Source: Sphingobacteriales bacterium
GTDB lineage: Bacteria > Bacteroidota > Bacteroidia > Chitinophagales > CAIOSU01
Direction: 5' to 3'
NCBI GenBank assembly: GCA_027483645.1
Contig: JAIXUD010000007.1
Coordinates: 1-64,000 of the forward strand
Length of the DNA stretch: 64,000 bases
Position numbers and translations under genes: made by a program. Shown in pieces: positions 8,710 through 17,447 of the stretch. The notes under the pieces were generated by a model that had not been told where the DNA came from, ran no database searches, and worked only from the letters and a program-made list of their open reading frames with translations. Each line of letters opens with the position of its first letter. Position 1 is the stretch's first letter.

Positions 8710-9154
8710 TATCTTCACCCCCATGACCCCCGACCTCGCTTTCCAACTAGCCAACCTGTCCGTGCTGCCCGCATGGTTTTTGATGTTTGTAGCGCCCGGC
8801 AGTATTGCCACCCGCTACTTGGTGTACTCCTATTTGTACCCCATACTGCTCGGCATAGTATATATAGTGCTGCTGGCCCTCACGGTACAAACCGGCAGTG
8901 GCGACTTCGGCAGCTTGGCGGGCGTAAAGGCCCTGTTCAGCAATGAGTGGGCCGTGGTGCTGGGGTGGGTGCATTACCTAGTGTTCGATATGTTTGTGGG
9001 CAGTTGGGAGTTGCAGGATAGCCGAAAGCTCGGCATCAGCCATTGGCTGGTATTGCCATGCCTGTTCTTCACGCTCATGCTCGGGCCGGTAGGCTTGCTA
9101 ATGTACTTGCTGTTGCGCGGGCTGAGCACGGGCAAGTGGAGCAGGAAAGATTGA
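8710..9154 (+). promoter_or_regulatory. Possible -7 box TATCTTCA at 8710-8717, five bases before the ABA4-like ATG
   Basis: Only bases 8710-8717 are the site; the interval is extended to its gene. TATCTTCA departs from TAnnTTTG at two positions but is placed as in dedA and trmH, which would give an almost leaderless mRNA. Weak on its own. Confidence 0.25.
8723..9154 (+). CDS. ABA4-like (DUF4281) membrane protein
   Basis: 143-residue integral membrane protein with about four hydrophobic segments (residues 5-25, 33-55, 75-95, 108-130). The pattern SNEWAVVLGWVHYLVFDMFVG is typical of the ABA4-like/DUF4281 family, named after the plant neoxanthin-synthesis factor. The bacterial role is not established. 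It stands alone between the ADP-ribosylglycohydrolase (divergent) and a 400-base gap. No carotenoid gene is present in the window to support a pigment role. Confidence 0.75.
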   Translation: MTPDLAFQLANLSVLPAWFLMFVAPGSIATRYLVYSYLYPILLGIVYIVLLALTVQTGSGDFGSLAGVKALFSNEWAVVLGWVHYLVFDMFVGSWELQDSRKLGISHWLVLPCLFFTLMLGPVGLLMYLLLRGLSTGKWSRKD

Positions 9155-9559
9155 TTGGGTAAATTGGCGATGGTCAATGGAAGCAACGGCATCATTATTT
9201 ACGGTAGCTTTTCATATTTGCAACCTACATCCTTGAATTAATGGGGAAGCATGGGATACACATATCGGGATGCACCGACAGTAGTATGCCCCATTTGTAT
9301 AACAATAGCCAGCGGCAGCACACTTATTAATGATTGCTTATTGCCTCGTCAATCATCTTAAATTACCTTAAAACTTAACCCCGCTGCCATCACTGCGTCA
9401 TTACCGTTTACTCACGGATGCTAAGTACGGTAGGCAAGCCTTTTGGGCACAGTGTTTGATTCAAAATCAAGGCTGATATACGGCCTTTGTCCAAGTACGG
9501 TTCCATCCAGAGGCTATTTCAATCCAGAGGGCGCACTGCACTATAAATGAAGACACCAT
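9155..9559. other. Gene-free gap before the histidine kinase
   Basis: About 400 bases with no convincing ORF, hairpin or repeat family. There is a short direct repeat (CATCCAGAGG / AATCCAGAGG near 9508 and 9521). CATATTTGC near 9215 resembles a -7 box with one mismatch. I see nothing else. Confidence 0.4.
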
Positions 9560-11008
9560 ATGAGCATAACCATTACCCAAAAAGAACTGGCCTTTCAAAA
9601 TCAAGAGAAGGAGGATCGGGCCACGGAGTTGAGCATTGCATACAAAAAAATTGCTTCTCAGAACGAAGAAAAAGGAATACGTGCGAAGGAGCTAAGCATT
9701 GCCAATAAAGAAATAGCCTTCCAAAACAAAGAGCGCGAAAAGCGGGCCGCCGAGCTGATTATTGCCAATAAGGAATTGGCTTTCCAGAATGAGGTAAAGG
9801 AAAAACGGGCGGCCGAACTGGTAATAGCCAATGCGGAACTAGCTTATCAAAACCGGGAGAAAGAAAAACGGGCAGCCGAACTAAGTATGGCCAACATAGA
9901 ACTGGCCTATCAAAATGAAGAAAAGGAAAACCGCGCCGCCGAGCTTATCATTGCCAACAAGGAGCTTGCTTATCAAAATGAGGAGAAAGGTAAACGTGCG
10001 GCAGAGTTAAGCATCGCTAATAAAGAGCTTGCCTTCCAGAACAAAGAGAAGGAGAAGCGTGCCGCAGAGCTCATTATTGCAAACAAAGAACTGGCTTACC
10101 AAAACGAGCTTAACGAAAAGCGTGCGGCAGAACTAGTAATTGTAAATGAGGAGCTCGCTTTCCAGAACCATGAAAAAGAAAAACGGGCCGCCGAGCTGAG
10201 TATTGCCAATATTGAATTGGCGTATCAAAACGAGGAAAAAGAGCACCGCGCGGCAGAACTAATCATTGCCAACAAAGAGCTGCTTTTTCAAAATGAGGAG
10301 AAAGAAAAGCGAGCTATTGAGTTGGTAATCGCCAATAAGGGATTGGAGCAGTTTTCATACATCGCCTCTCACGATTTGCAGGAGCCCCTGCGTACGGTTT
10401 CCAACTACATGCTGGTGTTTAAAGAAGATTACATAGATGTGCTGGATGAAAATGCCCGACAATACCTTGATTCGGTAGATAGTGCCATTGCGCGGATGAG
10501 CCTGCTTATCAAATCGCTGCTTGACTTTTCCAGACTGGGCCACAATGCCGACTTGGTATTTGTTGACAGTAAGGTTTTAGTGGATGTGGTACTTTCTGAT
10601 TTGGAGACGATGATTAAAACTTCGGGTGCTATGATTGAGGTTTTGGAGATGCCTAAATTGAACGTATATGAGGTTGAACTGCGACAAGTGTTCCAAAACT
10701 TGATTACCAACGCCATAAAATTCAGGAAAGACAACATTAAACCCAAAATTGAAATTCGCTCCCAAGCGGAGGATGATGGCTGGAAGTTCTCTGTCAGCGA
10801 TAACGGTATAGGCATCAACCCGCTTTATTTTGAAAGGGTATTCGACATTTTCCAACGCCTGCATACCGATGAAAAATATGAAGGAAATGGCATTGGGCTT
10901 TCAAACTGCAAAAAAATCATCCAAATGCACCAAGGGAAAATCTGGGTTGAAGCGAATCCTGCCCAAGGTTCTACCTTTTACTTTACCATACCTAATTTGA
11001 CGACATGA
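9560..11008 (+). CDS. Soluble sensor histidine kinase with 21-residue coiled-coil repeats
   Basis: 482-residue cytoplasmic histidine kinase without a membrane segment or PAS/GAF sensor. Residues 20-250 are eleven consecutive 21-residue units of the type RAAELIIANKELAYQNEEKEK, with a partial unit before and after. At three heptads each they should make a long coiled coil feeding straight into the kinase. The H-box is FSYIASHDLQEPLR (H271), the N-box NLITNAIKFR, and the ATP-lid motifs SDNGIGI and GNGIGLSNCKKI are intact. Similar RAAEL/NKEL repeats are known in kinases of many bacteria, but usually next to sensory domains. The stop overlaps the response-regulator start (ATGA), so the two proteins are a translationally coupled pair. 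Confidence 0.92.
   Translation: MSITITQKELAFQNQEKEDRATELSIAYKKIASQNEEKGIRAKELSIANKEIAFQNKEREKRAAELIIANKELAFQNEVKEKRAAELVIANAELAYQNREKEKRAAELSMANIELAYQNEEKENRAAELIIANKELAYQNEEKGKRAAELSIANKELAFQNKEKEKRAAELIIANKELAYQNELNEKRAAELVIVNEELAFQNHEKEKRAAELSIANIELAYQNEEKEHRAAELIIANKELLFQNEEKEKRAIELVIANKGLEQFSYIASHDLQEPLRTVSNYMLVFKEDYIDVLDENARQYLDSVDSAIARMSLLIKSLLDFSRLGHNADLVFVDSKVLVDVVLSDLETMIKTSGAMIEVLEMPKLNVYEVELRQVFQNLITNAIKFRKDNIKPKIEIRSQAEDDGWKFSVSDNGIGINPLYFERVFDIFQRLHTDEKYEGNGIGLSNCKKIIQMHQGKIWVEANPAQGSTFYFTIPNLTT
9617..10309 (+). repeat. 63-bp coding tandem repeats (11 units)
   Basis: DNA of the kinase repeat array. Units differ mainly at synonymous positions while the protein stays nearly constant. 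Units 3-6 (I, V, S-IEL, I types) are mirrored by units 8-11 in the same order, suggesting an older five-unit (315 bp) duplication. Confidence 0.8.
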
Positions 11009-11418
11009 ATAAGCTGAGGTGCATTATGCTAGTGGACGATAACGCAAATGACAATTTTTTCCATGAAAGGGTAATAAATAGAAGCCACACGGCTGATTTA
11101 GTGGTTGCTAAGCAAACTGGAGAAGCAGCCCTAGAGTATCTAAAAGCAACTATGGCTAATCAAAAGTTACACCCGGAACTAATTTTACTTGATATTAACA
11201 TGCCCGGTATGAACGGTTGGGAGTTTTTGGAGGCCTATGAAAAACTGGCCGCAGCGCAAAAAAGTAAGGCCATTGTAGTAATGCTTACCACTTCGGAAAA
11301 CCCTGACGACCAAAAGAAAACCAAAGCTATGAACATAGCTACAAGCTTCAAAACAAAACCCTTAACAACGGAAATGCTTCAAGAAATAATGGCTATCCAT
11401 TTCAAGCCAACAACCTAA
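11005..11418 (+). CDS. CheY-like single-domain response regulator
   Basis: 137-residue receiver domain without an output domain. Acidic pair DD11-12 in LVDDN, phospho-acceptor D63 in LLDINMPGMNGWEF, switch Thr in MLTTSE and the conserved Lys in FKTKPL are all present. The sequence is of the Rcp1-like type commonly paired with phytochrome-class kinases whose H-box reads HDLQEPLR, as here. It overlaps the kinase by four bases. The partner acting after it is not encoded next to it. Confidence 0.92.
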   Translation: MNKLRCIMLVDDNANDNFFHERVINRSHTADLVVAKQTGEAALEYLKATMANQKLHPELILLDINMPGMNGWEFLEAYEKLAAAQKSKAIVVMLTTSENPDDQKKTKAMNIATSFKTKPLTTEMLQEIMAIHFKPTT

Positions 11419-11573
11419 GTGCCAGTAAAGGTGCCGTTACTCCTGCTACCTAGGCATATTCAAGCCTACACTAGAAGCTTAGAGGGTTTTTTGACCAATT
11501 CTAAACCCGGATAAACAGTTCTATCAGATCCCTGCGTCAATCCTTTCATAACAGCTATTTTAGGCAGAAATAA

Positions 11574-12578
11574 TTACTCCAAAATCACCAGCCCATCCTC
11601 CACATATTGCTGGTTAATGGGATGGTAAGCCAACCGCGCAGCACTCTGGGTGCTAATTTCAATAAATATGGTAGCGGGCAGGTAACCGATTTTTGCTTCG
11701 ATGAACTCCTCCAAATCCACCCTGCCTACAAAACCTTGATAATACACATTGGCATCGGCATCGGTCGAACTAAAACTGCTTGACAAACTAAAGCCACTCT
11801 CGCTGGTACCAGCATATCTTCCTTGGGCATCATATTTATAGATAGTAGTATCGGGTGGGCTTTCAGGGTCCAACTGGGCCAAGTAGATGCTGTCCAATTT
11901 TTCCATGATACTACCGGCTAAGCCAAACTCGGGTTCTTCTAGGCCATATAATAGCCCCTCCACTCCATCGTAGGCATCAAATCGTATTTGGGCAGTTAGG
12001 CTATCCTCCCCCTCAAGAGATTGCAGCTCCACCTCCATCCTTAAAAACTCTGTAGCCATGCGTTGGCGGCCTTTTCTGTCATAATGGTATTTAGCTGAAC
12101 TGAAATACGAATAAAGGTTGCCACAGTGCCCAGCGCACGTAGTAACCCCAAGCGAAAGCGAATCGTTGATAGAATAATATTGCGTAACATCGAAAGTGCC
12201 ATAGCCCTCTCCCCCATCGCGCACCAATCGACCGTTTGCAAACTCGGCACCGTAACCGTTAATGTAGTGCATTTTATCTACTGCCGAATCATAATCGAAT
12301 ACTGTGAAACTGCTGTCGCTAATTACGTTCCAGTTGTTGGAATACCGGCTACTGGTTATCTCAATTACCGATACCGTCCAGTTTTCCCACATGCCACCGG
12401 TTTCGCCAGGGGTATATTGCTCAAAAAACAGGATTTCGTTCAACCCCCAATCATCGCGTTGCTCGGCTGATATGAAGTAAACCTGCTCGCTTTGCCCATA
12501 ATTAAGTGGATGCTGTGCCTGCATAGGCATAGCAAATAGGGTAAGCAAAACCGTAGCGGCAATTAGCTTGGTGGCCAT
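11574..12578 (-). CDS. Secreted protein of unknown function
   Basis: 334 residues starting with a clear type I signal peptide (MATKLIAATVLLTLFAMPMQAQ, cleavage after AQA-like AMPMQA). The mature part is acidic and rich in aromatic residues, with one YD-like stretch (YKYDAQGRYAGT near 255). No C-terminal T9SS sorting domain and no catalytic motif are visible. It stands alone, with a TATCTTTC-like -7 box about 25 bases upstream on the minus strand. Function unknown. Confidence 0.7.
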   Translation of the reverse strand: MATKLIAATVLLTLFAMPMQAQHPLNYGQSEQVYFISAEQRDDWGLNEILFFEQYTPGETGGMWENWTVSVIEITSSRYSNNWNVISDSSFTVFDYDSAVDKMHYINGYGAEFANGRLVRDGGEGYGTFDVTQYYSINDSLSLGVTTCAGHCGNLYSYFSSAKYHYDRKGRQRMATEFLRMEVELQSLEGEDSLTAQIRFDAYDGVEGLLYGLEEPEFGLAGSIMEKLDSIYLAQLDPESPPDTTIYKYDAQGRYAGTSESGFSLSSSFSSTDADANVYYQGFVGRVDLEEFIEAKIGYLPATIFIEISTQSAARLAYHPINQQYVEDGLVILE

Positions 12579-12682
12579 AAGGGGTTAATAGTATGAAAGA
12601 TAGCGTGTTGCGGGGATAAAACAAAAAGCTGGCCAAATGGGTGAAGAATGGGATTTAGTTTAAGCATTTTATTTAATCAAAA

Positions 12683-12780
12683 TCAACCACCAAATCCCCT
12701 CAAAATCTCCTGCAATTTTTGTAGCGTATCAGCTTCCGCGGCGGGCTTATCTTGCCGCCAGCGGATGATGGGTATAATGG
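12683..12780 (-). pseudogene. Decayed copy of the DNA ligase 3' end
   Basis: Read on the minus strand this encodes RWRQDKPAAEADTLQKLQEI...GG and a stop. That matches the last 26-30 residues of the intact ligase (RWRQDKPATEADTLQTLQEI...GG, gene end at 14021) with only a few replacements, at roughly 85% DNA identity over 87 bases, stop codon included. No start or upstream ligase sequence is attached. With the intact copy it forms a direct repeat flanking the three-gene cassette at 12805-13998. Confidence 0.8.
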
Positions 12781-12804
12781 AATTGTATTTTTATATTTAC
12801 AGTA

Positions 12805-13038
12805 ATGTCTTCCAAGAACGCTAATGAAAAGAAGTATAAAAACTGGAACGATTTAGCTTCGGGAAGGTTGTATTGGAGAAGAGTGGAAGGCCAATATGGC
12901 TGGCACGCTGTATACTACAAGGAGGTCGACCAAAACGAAATTATCATTAAGTTGTGGCAAGAGATTTATAATGAAGAAGGTATATTAACAGAAGTCCACG
13001 AAAAATATCCTGAAGACAAAGGGCATCAAAAATTGTGA
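12805..13038 (+). CDS. Small protein of unknown function, first gene of the cassette
   Basis: 77 residues, charged, with aromatic-rich GRLYWRRVEGQYGWHAVYY in the middle. There is no signal peptide or membrane segment, and I do not recognise the family. A -7-like TATATTTA lies about 15 bases before the ATG, just outside the ligase remnant. Its stop overlaps a GTG that could start the next gene, so the two are probably coupled. Base composition is more AT-rich than the flanking ligase operon. Confidence 0.6.
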   Translation: MSSKNANEKKYKNWNDLASGRLYWRRVEGQYGWHAVYYKEVDQNEIIIKLWQEIYNEEGILTEVHEKYPEDKGHQKL

Positions 13039-13040
13039 GT

Positions 13041-13301
13041 ATGATTACTAAGCAAACCGTAGCAGAGCAAATCAATAGCTACCTTAACCACCAAACTACG
13101 CTAACCCAGTTAGTAGATTGGAGCGAGAACGTACTGTCACATGGAGATATAGCCGATGATGATATTGAAGTGGTAAGCGAAGTGGTAGCCCGCCTCGGCG
13201 TTGCCGATGTGAAAAATTTCGGGCTACTTTGGGAAGAGTGCGATTCGCTTTTGCAAAAGCTGGGGTATGAGTTGAAAGCTGAGGTGAATAAGGTAGCATA
13301 G
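13041..13301 (+). CDS. Small helical protein of unknown function, second gene of the cassette
   Basis: 86 residues from ATG 13041; GTG at 13035 would add two residues and overlap the previous stop as GTGA. The sequence TVAEQINSYLNHQTTLTQLV looks like a short helical protein, acidic (DIADDDIEVV), with no catalytic motif. Size and charge are those of immunity or antitoxin proteins, but I cannot assign it. It is followed one base later by the third cassette gene. Confidence 0.6.
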   Translation: MITKQTVAEQINSYLNHQTTLTQLVDWSENVLSHGDIADDDIEVVSEVVARLGVADVKNFGLLWEECDSLLQKLGYELKAEVNKVA

Positions 13302-13302
13302 T

Positions 13303-13998
13303 ATGTTTTTGCAATTCTTTAAAAAAAGAAGATTTAAAAAAGATGCAAGAATCTTGCATGATGCCTTGATTAAGGCTTTAGAGCCAGTTATGCCGGAATT
13401 AGCAGAAAACAACAAACATTGGAAGTATAACGGTGCTAGTAGGCATAATGTTAAAGCGGGAATACGTTTTTGGCATTCTTGTTCTGAGTTGAAATATTAT
13501 GAAAAACATAAAAAACGGAACAGAAAACTCTATAACATTCACAATATTGGAATACGAAGAATTGATGGAGATATCATAAAATTTAAAGCCAAAATTACTT
13601 TTAATTTGCTAAGTATTGTTGAGTTTACATTTGAAGAGCCTTTGTCAAAGATGTATAAGCTGACTGAAATAAATGTTTCGAGCATTTACATAGAACCAAT
13701 AGAATATGAAGATCCGGATGTTGAGAAAGTCAAGAAAATACTGAAAAACTACACCCAGGATTTGTTAGAAATGCTTGATTTGGATGAAAGTTTTGAGATT
13801 GAGTTGGATGAGAAAAAGTTTTACACAATTCTGAATATGGAGGATGGCAACTACATCGGCATTAATAGTAAGGGCTCGGTATTTAGATTGTTACACGACG
13901 CAGGAGAACCTGCAAAGAAAATTGCTAAAAACATAGAAGAACTGCTTATCGGTTATGAAGGCTATAAGGGTGTATTCGAAAAGTATTTTGATTCTTAA
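13303..13998 (+). CDS. Unknown cytoplasmic protein, third gene of the cassette
   Basis: 231 residues, lysine-rich and AT-rich in DNA. There is no signal peptide or membrane helix. The C-terminal stretch DGNYIGINSKGSVFRLLHDA followed by IAKNIEELL resembles the end of SMI1/KNR4 (SUKH) immunity proteins, where a DGNY-type strand, a Lys-Gly turn and a FEEFL-like helix are usual. That likeness is by eye only. It begins one base after the previous stop and is convergent with the ligase gene. Transfer into this locus is suggested by composition and by the flanking ligase repeat. Confidence 0.65.
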   Translation: MFLQFFKKRRFKKDARILHDALIKALEPVMPELAENNKHWKYNGASRHNVKAGIRFWHSCSELKYYEKHKKRNRKLYNIHNIGIRRIDGDIIKFKAKITFNLLSIVEFTFEEPLSKMYKLTEINVSSIYIEPIEYEDPDVEKVKKILKNYTQDLLEMLDLDESFEIELDEKKFYTILNMEDGNYIGINSKGSVFRLLHDAGEPAKKIAKNIEELLIGYEGYKGVFEKYFDS

Positions 13999-14020
13999 CT
14001 TAAGATAAGGCACTCTACAT

Positions 14021-15619
14021 TCACCCACCATACCCCCTCAAAATCTCTTGCAACGTTTGCAGCGTATCCGCCTCCGTGGCAGGCTTATCCTGCCGCCAAC
14101 GGTTGATGCGGGGGAAGCGCAGCGCAATGCCTGATTTATGGCGTGTGCTAGCTTGTATGCCTTCAAACGCAATCTCGAATACCTGTACCGGTTGCACACT
14201 GCGCACTGGGCCGAATTTTTCTATTGTGTTCGCCTTTATCCAGCGGTCTACTTGGTTTATTTCCGCATCGGTAAGGCCGCTGTATGCTTTGGTAAAGGGC
14301 ACCAGTGCGCCATTATCCCATACAGCAAAGGTGTAGTCGGTATAGAGGTTAGCGCGTCGGCCACTGCCGCGCATGGCGTATATCATAACGGCATCAATAG
14401 TGAGGGCATCCACTTTCCATTTCCACCAGTCGCCCTTTCGGCGTCCCACGCGGTAGGGCGCCGTTTTGCGCTTCAGCATAATGCCCTCGCTCAACTGTTC
14501 GCGCGAGCGCAACCGCTCGTTGGCCAGCTCTTCCCAAGTGTTGAACTCCACTAGGTCGCTTATCAGTAGCCTATCCGTTTTCATGGCGGCTTCGGACACT
14601 ACTTTCTCTAAGATAGCACGGCGCTCCACTATCGGCATCTCGCGGATGTCCTCGCCTTGGTATTCCAGTATATCGTAGGCTATCAATACTACTGGCGCAT
14701 CGGTCAGTATCTTTTTGGTTACGTTCTTCCGGCCGATACGGGTTTGCAACACTTGAAACGGCAAAGCTTTTCCATCCTTAAACGGCAGTATCTCGCCATC
14801 CAGCACCGTGCCGTCGGGCACCGCGTCTTTAAAGGCTAAGTATTCGGGGAATTTATCCGTTACCAACTCCTCTCCCCTACTCCACGTAAACACTTGCCCA
14901 TTGCGCACAATCACCTGCCCACGGATGCCGTCCCACTTATGTTCGGCAAACCACTCCTCAGGCTCGCCCAATACCGCGGGGCCGTTCTCCAGCGCATAGG
15001 CTAGGTAGAAGGGGTATGGTCGACTTGCATCTTCGTTCAGGTCTTCTTCTACTACTAGTTTTTGGTAGGTGGTATTATCGGGGGTCCACTTGCCCATCAG
15101 GCGGTGTGCCAGGGCATTCTCTTCTATGTTGGTATACTGCGCCAGTGCGCGCACCATCAACTTCTGCGAAAGCCCCACACGGAAACTGCCGCCTATAAGT
15201 TTATTAAACACAAACCGCTCCATTACGCTCAGGCTGCCCCAGGCATCGGCTACCAATTCGTGCTTGGTAGTGTCGTCCAGCTTTTCCATGCCGCGTATGT
15301 AGTCCATCCAGTAGGTTAGGCTGCCGCTGTTGGCTATCTCCTCGCCAGGTACCATGAGGGCTATGGTTTCGCCAAGGTCGCCCACCACGCCGTAGCTTTC
15401 GGCAAACAGCCACTTGGGTATCCCAGCAGCCTGCGCACCCCACTCTCGCACCAAGGCGCTGCGCACAGTTCGGCGCGGGCGCTTATCGCTCAATAGGGCA
15501 ATGGCCCATAGTTTGTCCTCGTCGGGCGCCTCCTCAAAATAGCGCACCAATGCCTCCACCTTTTTCAAGGTTTTAGTGGTTTGATCGAGCTCGGTAAAGA
15601 GTTGTGCAAAGCGTTTCAT
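14021..15619 (-). CDS. ATP-dependent DNA ligase (Exo-associated type)
   Basis: 532-residue ATP-dependent ligase. It seals nicks through an enzyme-AMP intermediate; bacteria usually carry it beside their NAD-dependent LigA for repair. The nucleotidyl Lys is K228 in EHKWDGIRGQ. DGEILPF, EGIMLKRK and the C-terminal WWKWK complete the nucleotidyltransferase motifs. An N-terminal DNA-binding domain (1-200) and a C-terminal OB fold are expected by length. The start overlaps the stop of the upstream exonuclease (ATGA), the known ligase-associated DNA damage response pair. Its last 30 codons are duplicated in decayed form at 12683. Confidence 0.93.
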   Translation of the reverse strand: MKRFAQLFTELDQTTKTLKKVEALVRYFEEAPDEDKLWAIALLSDKRPRRTVRSALVREWGAQAAGIPKWLFAESYGVVGDLGETIALMVPGEEIANSGSLTYWMDYIRGMEKLDDTTKHELVADAWGSLSVMERFVFNKLIGGSFRVGLSQKLMVRALAQYTNIEENALAHRLMGKWTPDNTTYQKLVVEEDLNEDASRPYPFYLAYALENGPAVLGEPEEWFAEHKWDGIRGQVIVRNGQVFTWSRGEELVTDKFPEYLAFKDAVPDGTVLDGEILPFKDGKALPFQVLQTRIGRKNVTKKILTDAPVVLIAYDILEYQGEDIREMPIVERRAILEKVVSEAAMKTDRLLISDLVEFNTWEELANERLRSREQLSEGIMLKRKTAPYRVGRRKGDWWKWKVDALTIDAVMIYAMRGSGRRANLYTDYTFAVWDNGALVPFTKAYSGLTDAEINQVDRWIKANTIEKFGPVRSVQPVQVFEIAFEGIQASTRHKSGIALRFPRINRWRQDKPATEADTLQTLQEILRGYGG

Positions 15620-16668
15620 TCTTTACCCTCCTCTTTTTCAGTTGCTACCTCATCCGCCTCTTTCGTTGCCGCCTCGTTTATCTCACTCAATTCCCCCTCA
15701 AACTCCGTATGCTCCTCATTAGCCTTATAACCCTGTTCGCGCAGCCAGCGGGTGAAGGTGCCCGTATAGCCGTGCGTGGTTATGATGCACTCCGCGCCGG
15801 TTTCTTTGATGGCAGTGTTCAGGTCGTTCCAGTCGGCATGGTCGCTTAGGGCAAAGCCACGGTCCACCGCTCGGCGGCGGCGGGCACCGCGCAAGCTCAT
15901 CCACCCACTGGCAATGCCGGTGCTCAAGGGCTTCAATTTGTTCATCCAAGCAGTGCCAGCCGCGCTGGGTGGTGCTATTACCAGTCCACCCGCCCAGGCA
16001 CTCTTGGGCGTATCTCGTGTAATAAGCGTGGTGGGCTTTAGCGGGCAACACTCCTCTCGTATTACCTTGTTCATGTTTTCGATAGCACCATGGGTAAGGA
16101 TGGGGCCGATGCTCTCGTCCAAGTTTTGCAATATGCGCTGCGCTTTGCCCAGCGAGTAGCCGAAAATGACGCTCGTTTTGCCCTGCTCGCTGTTCTCGAG
16201 CCACCAATTGTTGATGTCGTTAAAGATAACCTCCTGCGGCTGCCATTGGTATATGGGCAGGCCGAAGGTACACTCGGTAATAAACACGTTGCAGCGCACG
16301 GGTTCAAATGGCGTGCTAAAGTTGTCGTGCTGTAGCTTATAGTCGCCGCTGGCCACCCACACCTCGCCGCGGTACTCCACGCGCACCTGCGCCGAACCGA
16401 TTACGTGCCCGGCCGGGTGCAGACTAAAGGTAACCCCGTTTTTGCTCCACGTTTCGCCGTACTCCACTGTATCAATATTGGTAACCCCCAGCCTTGCGCG
16501 GATGATGGGCGCTGTATGCTTGTGGCAAAGGTAGTGCCCCATGCCCCAGCGCGCATGGTCGCTATGGCCATGCGTAATGATAGCGCGGTCCACGGGCCGC
16601 CAAGGGTCGATGTACACATCGGCCTGCTGGCAGTATATACCTTTGCTGTTGAACTCGAGTAGGGGCAT
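15616..16668 (-). CDS. Ligase-associated exonuclease, metallo-beta-lactamase fold
   Basis: 350-residue nuclease of the MBL/beta-CASP family found in operons with ATP-dependent ligase. Metal ligands are seen in ITHGHSDHARWG (HxHxDH), in GHVIGSAQV and VASGDY, and the beta-CASP His region in LSDHADWND near residue 275. The acidic tail (EATKEADEVATEKEEGKE) is low complexity. The gene is first in the pair and overlaps the ligase by four bases. The other common partners, a metallophosphoesterase and an Lhr-type helicase, are not adjacent here. Confidence 0.9.
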   Translation of the reverse strand: MPLLEFNSKGIYCQQADVYIDPWRPVDRAIITHGHSDHARWGMGHYLCHKHTAPIIRARLGVTNIDTVEYGETWSKNGVTFSLHPAGHVIGSAQVRVEYRGEVWVASGDYKLQHDNFSTPFEPVRCNVFITECTFGLPIYQWQPQEVIFNDINNWWLENSEQGKTSVIFGYSLGKAQRILQNLDESIGPILTHGAIENMNKVIREECCPLKPTTLITRDTPKSAWAGGLVIAPPSAAGTAWMNKLKPLSTGIASGWMSLRGARRRRAVDRGFALSDHADWNDLNTAIKETGAECIITTHGYTGTFTRWLREQGYKANEEHTEFEGELSEINEAATKEADEVATEKEEGKE

Positions 16669-16675
16669 GTTTTAA

Positions 16676-16705
16676 TGTGATAATGTACCAATGTGCTGAT
16701 GTGCA
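16676..16705. repeat. AATGTGCTGATGTGC repeat
   Basis: Inverted relative of the CAGCACATTAGCACATC words at 5337-5398, directly upstream of the exonuclease ATG on the minus strand. Confidence 0.5.
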
Positions 16706-16818
16706 AATTGAGTTAACAATCTACAGAGAATTTTGTGCCAAAATATTCATGGTATTTTCAGGATAAAATGCCGTTGCTCGATTCTTTGTATTTTTAAAGG
16801 GTAATAAACCTCCCCATC

Positions 16819-17391
16819 ATGCATGAGCTAGCCACATACATCAAGCTATTTTTCCCCGTGGCGGAGGATGAGCTAGCGGCGATTGCCGGGCAGTTTAGGC
16901 CACTGGAGTTTGCGAAGGGCGACTACTTCTTGAAACAGGGCCGCTATTGTGATAGGCTGGCCTTTATAACGAGCGGGCTGATAAGGCTGTACCGCGAGGT
17001 GGATGGAAAAGAGGTAACACAGTGGATATCATCGAAAGGATATTTTGTTACCGACTTGGCAAGCTTTGTTTTCCAAACGCCTGGCCGATGGAATATACAG
17101 GCGCTTACCGATTGCACACTTTACTCCATTGACCGCACGGCTTACCAAAACCTAAACCAGACTATACCCAAATGGCAAGAGCTGGACAAGCTGTTTGTGG
17201 CCAAATGCTTTGTAATGCTGGAAGAGCGCATCTTTAGCCACCTTCACATGACGGCCGAAGAGCGATACCACCGCCTGCTAGCCGATAGCCCCGAGCTGTT
17301 TAACCAAGTGCCGCTGCAATACTTGGCTAGCATGATAGGCATGACCCCCGAAACCCTAAGTAGATTGCGGAGTAAGCAATTGAAAGGTTAA
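16819..17391 (+). CDS. Crp/Fnr-family transcriptional regulator
   Basis: 190 residues. A cyclic-nucleotide-binding beta-barrel fills the N-terminal part (FRPLEFAKGDYFLKQGRYCDRLAFITSG around 27-55), and a winged helix ends the protein (VPLQYLASMIGMTPETLSRL). The phosphate-binding RxA signature of true cAMP receptors is not seen, so the ligand is unknown; many Bacteroidota paralogs are of this type. It is divergent from the exonuclease-ligase operon, which may be coincidence. The length is typical for this subgroup. Confidence 0.88.
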   Translation: MHELATYIKLFFPVAEDELAAIAGQFRPLEFAKGDYFLKQGRYCDRLAFITSGLIRLYREVDGKEVTQWISSKGYFVTDLASFVFQTPGRWNIQALTDCTLYSIDRTAYQNLNQTIPKWQELDKLFVAKCFVMLEERIFSHLHMTAEERYHRLLADSPELFNQVPLQYLASMIGMTPETLSRLRSKQLKG

Positions 17392-17447
17392 TATGATGAT
17401 ATGCTGATGGGCCATTCCCCCCAACAATCTATAACCAATATCACCAT

